A DNA stretch of 64,000 bases from Limnohabitans sp. Rim8. Lineage in GTDB: Bacteria; Pseudomonadota; Gammaproteobacteria; Burkholderiales; Burkholderiaceae_C. The notes below the pieces were generated by a model. That model was not told the origin of the DNA and ran no database searches. It saw only the letters and a program-made list of their open reading frames with translations. The stretch is taken from assembly GCF_945901735.1 (NCBI RefSeq), contig NZ_CAMDLM010000015.1:1-64000 (forward strand), in the 5' to 3' direction. How positions within the stretch are numbered: position 1 is the first letter of the stretch; every line of letters starts with the position of its first letter. Both the position numbers and the translations under genes were made by a program. Positions 55,331 to 64,000 of the stretch are shown here, one piece after another.

Positions 55331-55591
55331 TTAAGGCTTGTGCTTGATCGGCGGCAAGGCCTGCAGGGTCACATCGAATGTTTTGGATTTGCCCAAATAG
55401 TAACGGTCAAGCCGCCACTCCTGCAGAATTTCCATGGCCAGCTGAAAATCTGATGCGTTGAGTTTATAGAGTTCATGGAGGGGAAAGTCCAATTCGTCCT
55501 CCAAGCCAGAAATCAAGCGGGAAAAAACTTGCCCCGTTGGATGCTGTGGTTCTTGGGCAATGACCTGTTGGATTTTTTGGATGACACGCAT
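55331..55591 (-). CDS. Small unknown protein preceding the ParA gene
   Basis: An 86-residue protein that I do not recognise. It has no signal peptide or membrane segment, is rich in charged and aromatic residues (FPLHELYKLNASDFQ, EILQEWRLDRYYLG) and looks all-helical. The position before parA, 32 bases away, suggests an adaptor or centromere-binding partner, but the sequence lacks an obvious DNA-binding motif. Confidence 0.65.
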   Translation of the reverse strand: MRVIQKIQQVIAQEPQHPTGQVFSRLISGLEDELDFPLHELYKLNASDFQLAMEILQEWRLDRYYLGKSKTFDVTLQALPPIKHKP

Positions 55592-55717
55592 TTTTGAACT
55601 TAAAAAGTGTGGATGTTGTATGTTAACTAAGTAAAACTTTTATATAAATTATTAACCTTAATTCAACTAATAGTATTCATTATTATTGTGACAGTTGTTG
55701 GCATCCTTACACTTGCA

Positions 55718-55735
55718 CGGTCACGCCCATGTCAT
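55718..55735 (+). promoter_or_regulatory. PHO box before the MGDG-synthase-like gene
   Basis: CGGTCAC, spacer GCCC, ATGTCAT: both halves match six of seven consensus positions with the 11-base period. It ends 24 bases before the ATG. The 168-base spacer behind it is strongly A/T-rich, unlike the rest of the window. No good -10 was seen between box and ATG. Confidence 0.65.
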
Positions 55736-55759
55736 TCACATCGGGCAAGCTGATGTCCG

Positions 55760-56878
55760 ATGAAATACCTTGTTCAGCTCATTTACTTCAACGCCGGCGG
55801 TGGCCACAGGTCCGCAGCGCTGGCCTTGCAGGAAGTCATCGCCCAAAAGCACCCGGACTGGTCGGTGACATTGGTCAATCTTTTTGAGGTCATTGACTCG
55901 GACCGTTATTACCAAAAACTGACCGGCTTTGCCCCCGAAGATTTGTACAACCTGAGGCTGAAAAAAGGCTGGACCCGTGGCTTGGCCACGGAGCTCAAAA
56001 TTTTTCAGACCATGATCCGGTTGACCTTGCCCAAGCTCAAAAAAAAGGTGCGGTCATTTTGGGGCAGCAACCCGCCGGATTTGGTGGTTTCGCTGGTGCC
56101 CAATTTCAACAAAGTCATGTACGAGGCCCTGCGGGACGAATTGCCGGGGGTGCCTTATGTCACGGTACTGACCGACATGGCCGACTACCCGCCCCACTTT
56201 TGGATGGAGCCTCGGCAAGGCCAGTACATCATTTGTGGCACAGCGTTTGCCGCCTCTCAAGCGGCCGCGCTGGGTTATGACCCACGGGCCATCACCACCA
56301 CATCGGGCATGATTTTGCGCCCTGATTTTTACCGCAAACCGAGTGTGGACAAAGCGGCCCGGCTCGCAGAGCTGGGTCTGGACCCCAACGTCCCCACGGG
56401 CTTGATCCTGTTTGGTGGGCACGGGTCCTCTGAAATGCTGAAAATTGCCAAAGCGCTGCCTGACCGACAGCTGATTTTTGTGGCGGGCCACAACACCGCC
56501 TTGGCCAAAAAAATGGCCGCCCAATCGGCGTCATCCAAGCACCATGTCATGGGTTTCGTCCGGGACATCCACCTCGTCATGCATCTGTGTGATTATTTTG
56601 TGGGCAAGCCCGGCCCGGGCAGCTTGAGTGAGGCGGTGCACATGGGTTTGCCCGTCATCACTTTCCGCAATGGCGCCACCATGCCCCAAGAAAGGTACAA
56701 CACGGTGTGGTTGGAAGAGAACCAACTGGGCAAGGTCATTGCCTCGGTCAGTGAATTGCCGGGTGCTGTGGACGCGCTGTTGAGCGAACTGCCCCTCTAC
56801 CATGGCCATGTCCAGCAAATGAACAACCAGGCGGTGTTCGAAGTGGTCGATGCTTTGGCCGCGATCAAGGCGGGTTGA
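55760..56878 (+). CDS. MGDG synthase-like GT28 glycosyltransferase
   Basis: A 372-residue two-domain glycosyltransferase. NAGGGHRSAALAL at 11-23 is the N-terminal motif of MGDG synthase/MurG-like enzymes. GLILFGGHGSSEMLKIAKAL and YFVGKPGPGSLSEAVHMGLPVI form the C-terminal nucleotide-sugar site. It probably transfers a sugar to diacylglycerol, making a glycolipid that replaces phospholipid. PlcP at 42.1 kb would provide diacylglycerol. The sugar donor and lipid are not shown by sequence. Confidence 0.83.
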   Translation: MKYLVQLIYFNAGGGHRSAALALQEVIAQKHPDWSVTLVNLFEVIDSDRYYQKLTGFAPEDLYNLRLKKGWTRGLATELKIFQTMIRLTLPKLKKKVRSFWGSNPPDLVVSLVPNFNKVMYEALRDELPGVPYVTVLTDMADYPPHFWMEPRQGQYIICGTAFAASQAAALGYDPRAITTTSGMILRPDFYRKPSVDKAARLAELGLDPNVPTGLILFGGHGSSEMLKIAKALPDRQLIFVAGHNTALAKKMAAQSASSKHHVMGFVRDIHLVMHLCDYFVGKPGPGSLSEAVHMGLPVITFRNGATMPQERYNTVWLEENQLGKVIASVSELPGAVDALLSELPLYHGHVQQMNNQAVFEVVDALAAIKAG

Positions 56879-57003
56879 GCTGGCCTTCTTGACGCGGTGC
56901 ATGGCGTTCGAAAATCCAAAAAACTACGAGCCACGCCTGGCACACGAGCGCGGGTGGCCAGCACTCCATCGCTCACCTGATGACTCTGAATTGAACCCGG
57001 CCT

Positions 57004-58059
57004 TCAGTTCGCAGCGGCCAGCGTGAGCTCAATGGCGTAGGGCGTTGGCAAGGTCCCGTTTTGCTGGAACCTGAGGGTCATGGGGCCTTCACCGCGCCGC
57101 TGTGGCCCGGTGTTCGCCAATACATTGCGATTCAAGTCACTGAGTCCCATCTGGCCCCATGCCAGCATGCGCGTGGTGTCCATGCCCGCATCGAAAACGC
57201 TGCTGCGCTGCAAGGCATAAGACGCAAAATCGTCCGAGGCATAGTGCACCAACTTGAAGGACATCAGCATTTGGCCTTGGGGCACATCCCAACGCACATG
57301 GTCGGCATCTCCGCGCAGCACCACGCCCTGAATCACATAGGTTTGCAAACCTGACGCCAAAACACTGGGCTGCAAGGGGTGGCCAGATATATCGTGGGCC
57401 AACAGGCTGGGGCTTTGCAAGTCCATGGCTTGGGCCACAGACGGGTTGCCCGCGACATCCACCTGCCTGAGCCAAACTTGAGCGATGCCCTGACCCAACA
57501 CCCCCAACGCGGGGCCGCTGCCCACATGCCAAGGGGCCTGGCCATTCAATGAGTATTCCCACCGCGCACCGGACTCAAGGCCCGACAACTGCAAACGGAG
57601 GGTAACGCCTTCCCGTTGCGGGGTGATGACCAAGGCCACCGGGGCCAGGGTATCGAGCACACAACGAACTCTCACGATCTCTGAAGTATTGCCCGCATCA
57701 TCCCGGGCGCGCACCCAGATCATTTTGGCCCCATCGTCTTTGACTTCAAAAGTGCGCCCTTGGCCACGGGTCCAGGTTTGCCCCTGATCGAGTGAAAATT
57801 CCCAATCGATGTCGGCACTGTCCACGTCCCATAAACCATTGCGGGTGATGCCGTCGCTCACGCTCAGCCCTGTGTCATTGAAAGACAGAACAGGGGCTGG
57901 GAGTTTGACTGCACCAGCCTTTGGCGTTGGCTGGAATGGCACCGATGAGTCCCAATTTTTGTCGGCAGGGGCAGAACCTGTGCTCACGCACGACACTGAA
58001 ACCAAAGCAGCAGCCAGCACCAGGACGCGCTGTAAATTTTTCTGTCGACTCAACAACAT
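57004..58059 (-). CDS. Ig-like-repeat lipoprotein, paralogue A
   Basis: A 351-residue predicted lipoprotein with the signal peptide ending LVSVSC. Its first half has two Ig-like (Big) repeats with the shared core WVRARDDAGNTSEIVRV. The second half is a separate domain (QTYVIQGVVLRGDADHVRWDVP). It shares all of these with the paralogue at 59.2 kb. Function is unknown; cell-surface binding is plausible. The ATG at 58059 has AGAGG at good spacing; the ATG six bases upstream is also possible. Confidence 0.7.
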   Translation of the reverse strand: MLLSRQKNLQRVLVLAAALVSVSCVSTGSAPADKNWDSSVPFQPTPKAGAVKLPAPVLSFNDTGLSVSDGITRNGLWDVDSADIDWEFSLDQGQTWTRGQGRTFEVKDDGAKMIWVRARDDAGNTSEIVRVRCVLDTLAPVALVITPQREGVTLRLQLSGLESGARWEYSLNGQAPWHVGSGPALGVLGQGIAQVWLRQVDVAGNPSVAQAMDLQSPSLLAHDISGHPLQPSVLASGLQTYVIQGVVLRGDADHVRWDVPQGQMLMSFKLVHYASDDFASYALQRSSVFDAGMDTTRMLAWGQMGLSDLNRNVLANTGPQRRGEGPMTLRFQQNGTLPTPYAIELTLAAAN

Positions 58060-58341
58060 CTCCATAGCCTCTCTGGTGATTTGAGCGCGATTGGAAGAGA
58101 CCCATGTGTCAAATGAGTGTAAAAAAATGGTATTTTTCAGGTTCTGTCATTCGACAAAACTGCGACTTAATGAGCCGTGCAGCTGCGTCGCCAAAGCATT
58201 GTTCATGCGGAAAGTCCCAAACCACTGAATTTTGATTGTGATTGAAGGGCCAAATGCTATGCCGATGCGCGGTTTTGCATTTGTCTTGAAGCCGTCAAAG
58301 ACATACACCAAAATGGTGTTGCGGGTCATCAAAGGAGTGTC

Positions 58342-59121
58342 ATGTTTCCAGTATTTCGCAACATTCAGTGTTTGCCTCGGATCGGTGAATCCCCGCTGTG
58401 GCGGGTATGCGCAGTTTGGGCGTTTGTGGGCGCCATCGGCTCGGCCCAAGCACAGCCTGAAGAAAATCGGGGTACTTGGCAGCTGAGTGCAGGTTGGCAG
58501 GATTACAGCGAACCGCAAATGAACTTGAAAGGCCCCGAGCTGGGTGTGCATTGGCAAAGCCGAGCATGGGGACCGCTCACCTTGGAGGCTGAAGGGCAAC
58601 TGGGCCTGCAAAACTACAGCAGCGTTCCGTCCGGGCGTTTGGATTCGGTGCTGAATGTGGACACCCGCTGGCGAGTTCTCAGGGCATCAACAGCACAACC
58701 CCAATGGCAGGTCGGCTTGGCTTTGCATACCCATGCCAATTTTTTGCGCGGCACTACCAGTTTGGGTTTTGGGGGCTATGACCGGCTTTCTACCCAAGTC
58801 TGGTTGCCCGTGCGCTGGCACTCGGCCAGCGAACAGCCTTGGACGGTCGATGCAGGCTGGCTACTGTGGGGGGAGCATGTGTCCCGCTTGTCTCAAGTCA
58901 ACACCCGCTTCCAAGACGTGACCAACCAACAGCGCAAGGGTGTTTACTTTCAAATCAGCCAAAAAATCTCCACCGACCTGGGAGAGATGCAACCCTATGC
59001 TCGCTGGACTTGGGTAGATGATTCTGATATTCAATGGGTGAGTTTGGTCGGCGTGGACAGAGGCACTTACGAGCCACGAAACAACAGGCTGCAAGTGGGC
59101 TTGAAATGGCGCATGCGCTGA
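58342..59121 (+). CDS. Predicted outer-membrane beta-barrel protein
   Basis: A 259-residue protein with a signal peptide ending AQA-QP near residue 37. It has alternating hydrophobic/polar strands (GTWQLSAGWQDYSEPQ, RLQVGLKWRMR at the C-terminus) and ends in a non-aromatic Arg. The strands and Trp/Tyr girdle pattern suggest an 8-10 stranded barrel. It has AAAGGAG before the ATG. It lies between the two paralogous lipoprotein genes, on the opposite strand. The function is unknown. Confidence 0.6.
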   Translation: MFPVFRNIQCLPRIGESPLWRVCAVWAFVGAIGSAQAQPEENRGTWQLSAGWQDYSEPQMNLKGPELGVHWQSRAWGPLTLEAEGQLGLQNYSSVPSGRLDSVLNVDTRWRVLRASTAQPQWQVGLALHTHANFLRGTTSLGFGGYDRLSTQVWLPVRWHSASEQPWTVDAGWLLWGEHVSRLSQVNTRFQDVTNQQRKGVYFQISQKISTDLGEMQPYARWTWVDDSDIQWVSLVGVDRGTYEPRNNRLQVGLKWRMR

Positions 59122-59193
59122 ACTGGGCGCTTCACCTCAAGCCACAAAAGACTTGAGCTTATGACGAGCGCTGTTGAGGCACCCCAGCGGGCA

Positions 59194-60252
59194 TCAATCC
59201 GCTGGCGACAAAATAACCTCAATGGCGTAGCGTGTCGGCGATAGACCGGTTTGCTGAAACCACAGCGTCATAGGCCCTTCGCCAAGTTTTGACTTGGGCA
59301 CATTGGCCAGCTCATTGCGCCCCAAATAACTGGGTCCCATGTGGCCGTAAACCAGCATGCGCGAGACACTTTCGACAGTTTCACCCGCATCAAATACCTT
59401 GTTGGGCTGCAAAGCATAAAAGGCTTTGTCGTCTTCTGACTCGTACTGCACCAACTTGAACGACATCAACTGCTGGCCTTTGGGGATGTCCCAAGTGACA
59501 TAGTCGCGATCACCGCTTACCACCACCCCATGGATCAGGTAGGTTTGCAGGCCAGGGGCCAAAATGCTGGGCAGCAAAGGGTCGCCTGAAGCTTCATGCG
59601 ACACAACGCTTGGGTTTTGCAAGTCAAAACCTTGGGCCGCAGAATTGTTACCGGCCATGTCCACTTGGCGTAACCAAACCCGGCTCAAACCGTTGCCCAA
59701 AGTACCGAGTGCGCTGCCTTTGCCTGCAGACCATGAGCGTTGCTCGTCCAGTGAATACTCCCAGCGGGCACCCGGCTCAATGCCAGACAGTTTGAAGGTG
59801 TTGGTCACACCTTCGGCTTGCCCTGCGATCGCCACAGCAGCGGGGGGGGTGGTGTCCAAAACACAGTTGACGCGCACGATTTCGGAGGTGTTGCCGGCAT
59901 CGTCACGAGCACGCACCCAAATCATTTTGGCGCCGTCTCCTTTGACGACAAACGAGCCGCCGGAACCGCGTGTCCAAGTGATCCCTTGGTCCAGCGAAAA
60001 CTCCCAGTCGATGCCCTGACTTTCAACACCCCACCTGCCGTTGCTTGTGACGCCATCGGTCACGTCAAGGCCGGTGTCGTTGAACGACAAAACAGGGGTT
60101 TTGAGAATGACCGCACCAGCAACCGGTGGGGTCTGAGCGCCAGGGACTGTGGTGTCAGTAGCCCCAGACCCTGAACCGCCACAGGCCACTGAAAAAAACG
60201 CAACTGAAAGCAAGGCGAGGGATCGCCTTAAAGAGGGTTGGAGCGTGAACAT
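59194..60252 (-). CDS. Ig-like-repeat lipoprotein, paralogue B
   Basis: A 352-residue lipoprotein with signal peptide MFTLQPSLRRSLALLSVAFF and lipobox SVAC, followed by a Gly/Ser linker. The body matches paralogue A at 57.0 kb almost throughout (LSFNDTGLDVTDGVTSNG, WEFSLDQGITWTRG, WVRARDDAGNTSEIVRV). The ATG at 60252 begins the signal peptide. A 91-base spacer and a terminator separate it from phoX copy 2. The function is unknown; Ca- or ligand-binding is a guess. Confidence 0.72.
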   Translation of the reverse strand: MFTLQPSLRRSLALLSVAFFSVACGGSGSGATDTTVPGAQTPPVAGAVILKTPVLSFNDTGLDVTDGVTSNGRWGVESQGIDWEFSLDQGITWTRGSGGSFVVKGDGAKMIWVRARDDAGNTSEIVRVNCVLDTTPPAAVAIAGQAEGVTNTFKLSGIEPGARWEYSLDEQRSWSAGKGSALGTLGNGLSRVWLRQVDMAGNNSAAQGFDLQNPSVVSHEASGDPLLPSILAPGLQTYLIHGVVVSGDRDYVTWDIPKGQQLMSFKLVQYESEDDKAFYALQPNKVFDAGETVESVSRMLVYGHMGPSYLGRNELANVPKSKLGEGPMTLWFQQTGLSPTRYAIEVILSPAD

Positions 60253-60345
60253 GTGAATTGATCCAATTTTTTCCAACACATTTGGTGGCACCACCTGAGT
60301 GCAAGCAAAGACCTGAATTCGTGATTTGAAGGTCGAAAAAAAGCT

Positions 60346-60383
60346 AAAAAAAACCCTCACGAGAAAGTAATCAAGTGAGGGTT
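60346..60383 (-). terminator. Intrinsic terminator after phoX copy 2
   Basis: AACCCTCAC (60352-60360) and GTGAGGGTT (60375-60383) form a nine-base stem with a 14-base loop, followed on the minus strand by a run of T. It lies about 150 bases after the stop. Confidence 0.8.
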
Positions 60384-60531
60384 GGCATGTCAATCCGGAT
60401 GGGGTGGGTGACTGACTCTGCTCGTGAGAGCGCTCAGTCAATCCACCTGTCAGATTGAGGGCGTTTGATCAGCGCAACGTACAACCACAAGGGTTTATAT
60501 CGTCTGGCCGTTGAAACGCCTTTCTGGTGGA

Positions 60532-62820
60532 TTACAGACCGATCTTGCCGCCGTCGTCTTTGGTGATGACGATGGTGGCCGAACGAGCCCGGGTGCCAGC
60601 ACCGTAAGCGCCACCTGCTACACCGTTGTTGGCGTTGGTGGGCCACACGCCCTTGGTGGTGTCGTTGTAGGCCGCGGCGTCTTCCGCGGGGTGCTGAATG
60701 CCCACAAAAATCGCCTTGCCATCGGGGGTCTCGGTGATGCCCGTCACTTCTGCGCCCTTGGGCCCAACCAAGAAGCGGCGCAGGCGCGACTCGCCCAAGA
60801 TGCCACCCACAAAGGTGTTTTGGGCCGCTGTCTGCGATACGCCAGACACCGTCATGGTGTTGCTCACGGTGAAGACACCGCCATCGCCCACGGTGCCCGG
60901 TACAGCGGCCACCAACATGCAATTGGTCTCGTCGGTGAAGGCGCCGTCGTCGGTCTGGATCCAGCAAATGCCGGTGGACTTGCTGAACCACAAGCCGTCT
61001 GGGGAAGAGAAAGAGTTGGCAGCAGTCAGGCGCGAAATGTTGACGTTGACTGCAGGTGAATCTTCTTCCGCACCGAACAAGAAAATGTCCCAGGTGAAGG
61101 TGGTGGCTTCCGCCATGTTGCTGGTTTCTTTGAAACGAATGATGTGTCCGTTCGGATTACCATCACGGACCAGACCGTCGTTGTCTTTGTAAGCGCGTGG
61201 GTTAGCGGCATCGGTCTTGCCAGGCGTTCTGTTCGCCGCAGTGTTGTTGGTCAATGCAAAGTAGATTTCGCCATTGGCGTGGTTGACTGCGCCCCACTCT
61301 GGTCGGTCCATTTTGGTCGCGCCTGCAGCGTCCGCGGCAATGCGCGTGTGAACCAACACTTCGGCCTGGCTGGTAAAGCCGAAAGCGGCGGCTCTGATCA
61401 GGGGGTTGGTGATGCTCAGCTCCAACCACTGACCTTTGCCAGCGTCGTCGAATTTGGCAGCGTACAACTTGCCCTCGTTGAGGTACTTGTGGCCTGCATC
61501 GATCCCGCCGCCAATGTCGGCTGCGTCCCAATTTTTGGCGGTGACAAATTTGTAGATGTATTCGTTGCGTGAATCGCAGCCCATGTAGAAGGCCAAGGGC
61601 TTGCCAACCACGGGGATACTGCAAACGGCGGCTTCGTGTGCAAAACGACCCATGGCCATGCGTTTTGCGGGTATCGAGTTCACGTTGGCCGGATCGATTT
61701 CCACGTTGTAGCCAAAGGTCTGTGGCTCGTTGCGGAAGTCAGCGGCCGCTGTTGCACCGATAGCAGCGACGTTCCAACGGGCGAACCTGGAGGTGGGATC
61801 TGCGCCGGGCACGGTGTGCCAGCCTTGCGTGCGCGAGGTCGTGGCATTGGCTGCAGTGGCCGTGTCTTGAACGTTGTAACGCTTGCGTGAGTCAATCAGC
61901 TTCTTGTCGGTTGGGGCGGTGGAGCCCGCTGGCATGGTGAAATAAGTGGCCCAGTTTTCTTCGCAAGTGATCAAAGTGCCCCAAGGCGTGATGCCGGTGC
62001 CGCAATTGTTCAGCGTGCCGCGCGTTGTGCTGCCCGTGGTATCAAATTTTGTGACCATCATGGTCTTCAAAGCGGCCAGTTCAGCAGCTGGCCCAGTCAC
62101 CATCATGGGGGTTTCAGGCGTGATTCTGCGGTTCAAAGGCGATGTAGCGTTGTAGCCTGTGGGTTTGCCACTCGAATCCAAGTTCACTTCCACCAGCGTG
62201 ACGCCGTGCATCAAGATTTCTTTGATGGCTTCAGACGCGGGACGTGCGCCCAGGGTCCATTGGCCAAACTGGTCGAATTTTTTACCGACAGCAGTGCCCG
62301 ACGTTTGACCGGTTGGGTGGAAGAAGTGCGCTTCTGCAGAGCTTTCATTGTTGACGGCCAGCACGGCCTTGTCACCGCTTGCGTAGCTGTAGCTGCCTTT
62401 GGATTTGCCGTCGGAGCCGATATAGAAAATCTCGGTGCCGTCGTGCTGGTCACCCACGCGGTCGGCCCAGCTTTCAGCGTCGTCGGTGCCTGCATTGGAA
62501 TAAGCAGTAACGCCTGTTTTCATGGTGTCGCCGGTGGCGTGCAGCATTTTGACGGTATAGCCAGCGGGAACCAAAATTTGGTCGGCAAGACTCTTGGCGA
62601 CTGGTGTGAATTTCAGCAAGGTGCTGCTGGCCAAGGCGGGCAAATCACTGCTCGATGTGCCACCGCAACCTGGCAACATGGGCAAGGCAAACATGGAGGC
62701 CAGACCCAAACCGCCGCGCAAAATAGAACGGCGTGAAGGGTTGCTCAGGGCTCTGTCGAGAACTTCTTGGAAGTGCTCATTGTTGGATGTGTTGTCAATG
62801 GGGTCGAAAGAATGAGACAT
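60532..62820 (-). CDS. phoX: PhoX-family alkaline phosphatase (DUF839), Tat lipoprotein, copy 2
   Basis: A 762-residue paralogue of the enzyme at 52.4 kb. The twin arginines are R30-R31 (SRRSILRGGLGL) and the lipobox LPGC places the Cys at 52. The metal-site segment reads LNNCGTGITPWGTLITCEENW, and RFAHEAAVCSIP is also shared. Differences are spread over the length and include longer loops near residue 330. I found no good PHO box in the 224-base spacer upstream, unlike copy 1, so its regulation may differ. A terminator follows. Confidence 0.9.
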   Translation of the reverse strand: MSHSFDPIDNTSNNEHFQEVLDRALSNPSRRSILRGGLGLASMFALPMLPGCGGTSSSDLPALASSTLLKFTPVAKSLADQILVPAGYTVKMLHATGDTMKTGVTAYSNAGTDDAESWADRVGDQHDGTEIFYIGSDGKSKGSYSYASGDKAVLAVNNESSAEAHFFHPTGQTSGTAVGKKFDQFGQWTLGARPASEAIKEILMHGVTLVEVNLDSSGKPTGYNATSPLNRRITPETPMMVTGPAAELAALKTMMVTKFDTTGSTTRGTLNNCGTGITPWGTLITCEENWATYFTMPAGSTAPTDKKLIDSRKRYNVQDTATAANATTSRTQGWHTVPGADPTSRFARWNVAAIGATAAADFRNEPQTFGYNVEIDPANVNSIPAKRMAMGRFAHEAAVCSIPVVGKPLAFYMGCDSRNEYIYKFVTAKNWDAADIGGGIDAGHKYLNEGKLYAAKFDDAGKGQWLELSITNPLIRAAAFGFTSQAEVLVHTRIAADAAGATKMDRPEWGAVNHANGEIYFALTNNTAANRTPGKTDAANPRAYKDNDGLVRDGNPNGHIIRFKETSNMAEATTFTWDIFLFGAEEDSPAVNVNISRLTAANSFSSPDGLWFSKSTGICWIQTDDGAFTDETNCMLVAAVPGTVGDGGVFTVSNTMTVSGVSQTAAQNTFVGGILGESRLRRFLVGPKGAEVTGITETPDGKAIFVGIQHPAEDAAAYNDTTKGVWPTNANNGVAGGAYGAGTRARSATIVITKDDGGKIGL

Positions 62821-63044
62821 GAAAAAGTTGCTCCGGGTTGATAGGAATCTGCAATCTACAGAGCGCTTGTTTCATTTGTGTGACGTTCAAATAGGCCGGA
62901 TAAAAAAGCAGGTTATCGCACGGGCTTCACAGGATGGCAGCTGCGGATTTTTTGCTGATTATTCAAAAATTCTTCATTGAAAATTCATCGATCTGACACG
63001 ACATCCAAGTTCACTGTTCATTTGTGATCACATTGGGGTCATGC

Positions 63045-64000
63045 ATGTCAAAGACAATCGAAAAAAAATTATGGGCCACGTTATGGGTCACCGCCTTGCT
63101 GCTCAGCGCCAGTGGTGCCACCTCGGATGCGCCACCCGAGGCCGCCTTCACCTTGCAGTTGCTGCACATCTCCGACGCCGACGGTTCGGACAGCACGGCG
63201 CTCAACAGCGTGGCCAATCTGTCGGGGATGATCCAGAAGTTTCGCGCTCAGTACCCCCAGCAAACCTTGACCGTGAGCTCGGGTGACAACTACATTCCCG
63301 GTCCGCGCTTCAATGCGGCCAATGACAGCAGCTTGACTGCGGCACTGGGTGTGGCAGAAGTGGGGCGAGCTGACATTGCTTTCTTGAATGCGATGGGCGT
63401 GCAGGCTTCGGCCATCGGCAACCACGAACTGGATTTGGGCACCAAGCAGTTCGCTGACATGATCAAACCCAGTGGCGCATGGTCTGGCGCACGCTTTCCC
63501 TATTTGGCCTACAACGTGGACTTTGCCGCCGACAGCGAAGTGGCCAGTCTGAAGTTGGCCAACGGCGGCAAAGCAGCCGAGCAATCAGGCAAATTGACCG
63601 GCTGGACCGTGGTGGACGTGGGCGGTCAAAAAATTGGCGTGATCGGCGCCAGTTCGCCTGTGTTTGCCAACATCACATCTCCCGGCAAACTGCAATTCAT
63701 GCCCGTGTTGACCACCAGCGACGTGGACGTGGCCGGCTTGGCATCGGCCATCCAAAGAGGCGTGGACGAGATGACCGCTGCGGGCATCAACAAGGTGGTG
63801 CTTTTGGCCCACATGCAAACCTTGGCCATTGAAAAAGATTTGGCCCAACGTTTGAAAAATGTGGACATCATCGTCGCCGGGGGCTCCAACACCTTGCTGT
63901 CCGATGCCAACGATGTGCTGCGCACAGGTGACAAATCCGCAGGTGACTACCCCTATCAAACCAAGGATGCTGCCGGTCAGCCGACGGTGGTGGTCAACGT
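63045..64000 (+). CDS. 5'-nucleotidase / alkaline phosphatase-like enzyme, C-terminus beyond the window
   Basis: Periplasmic metallophosphoesterase. The reading frame starts MSKTIEKKLWATLW with a signal peptide ending around residue 28. TLQLLHISDADGSDS, VSSGDNYIPG and IGNHELDLG carry the metal-binding Asp, Asn and His of the UshA-type family. It likely removes phosphate from nucleotides or similar esters. GGGG sits six bases before the ATG at 63045. The frame is open to the window edge at residue 318, and the rest is missing. Confidence 0.85.
   Translation, partial: MSKTIEKKLWATLWVTALLLSASGATSDAPPEAAFTLQLLHISDADGSDSTALNSVANLSGMIQKFRAQYPQQTLTVSSGDNYIPGPRFNAANDSSLTAALGVAEVGRADIAFLNAMGVQASAIGNHELDLGTKQFADMIKPSGAWSGARFPYLAYNVDFAADSEVASLKLANGGKAAEQSGKLTGWTVVDVGGQKIGVIGASSPVFANITSPGKLQFMPVLTTSDVDVAGLASAIQRGVDEMTAAGINKVVLLAHMQTLAIEKDLAQRLKNVDIIVAGGSNTLLSDANDVLRTGDKSAGDYPYQTKDAAGQPTVVVN

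Noticed and set aside
58106..58123. PHO-like repeat upstream of lipoprotein paralogue A (TTTACAC, TTGACAC)
   Set aside because: The first half is poor and such a pair can arise by chance in an A/T-rich spacer.
63014..63042. PHO-like series before the 5'-nucleotidase gene
   Set aside because: The halves match only four or five of seven positions and the last one runs almost into the start codon.

Overview
The window looks like a chromosomal segment of a betaproteobacterium, most likely Burkholderiales/Comamonadaceae (Limnohabitans/Rhodoferax-like). The reasons are the high-GC coding style, the order thiD, rubredoxin, photolyase, yqgE-ruvX-pyrR-pyrB-pyrC'-plsC, the ppk-sixA-ppx neighbourhood, and the TRAP transporter and CoA-ligase content. 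I see no rRNA, tRNA, CRISPR array, phage or complete insertion sequence. Genes are densely packed, with many 4-base start/stop overlaps.

The left part (1-34 kb) is mainly housekeeping. It holds thiamin kinase (cut by the window edge), rubredoxin, photolyase, a pyrimidine operon whose dihydroorotase has lost its metal ligands, an acyltransferase, a divergent iron-type ABC transporter, glnS, a VapBC-type toxin-antitoxin pair, uppP, an MFS pump, acyl-CoA enzymes, mutS, a CNNM-type membrane protein, suhB, trmJ-cysE, dnaG, an acyl-CoA ligase and a TRAP transporter with its own terminators. Three intergenic spacers carry short REP-like palindromes, some with a GTAG head.

From about 37 kb to the right end, nearly every gene concerns phosphorus. 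There is phosphonate breakdown (an FAD oxidase, PhnX and a PhnZ-type oxygenase), a probable membrane-lipid remodelling pair (OlsB-like acyltransferase and PlcP-like phospholipase), polyphosphate metabolism (ppk, sixA, ppx) and a full arsenate operon (gap-arsJ-arsR::arsC-acr3). Two PhoX-type alkaline phosphatases, an MGDG-synthase-like glycosyltransferase and a 5'-nucleotidase-like enzyme follow. By eye I find PHO-box-like direct repeats (7-base halves, 11-base period) before ppk, ppx, gap, phoX copy 1, the glycosyltransferase and the phnZ-like gene. The simplest reading is a PhoB-controlled phosphate-starvation island: scavenge phosphate from esters and phosphonates, mobilise or store polyphosphate, replace phospholipids with ornithine and glycolipids, and expel arsenate taken up with phosphate.

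The ars operon promoter is the most interesting point. It has a near-consensus PHO box followed by a 15-base palindrome suited to ArsR, which suggests dual phosphate and arsenic control. Also in this region are an orphan ParA with a small unknown partner and two paralogous lipoproteins flanking an outer-membrane-like protein. All motif calls were made by eye, and no database search was possible.
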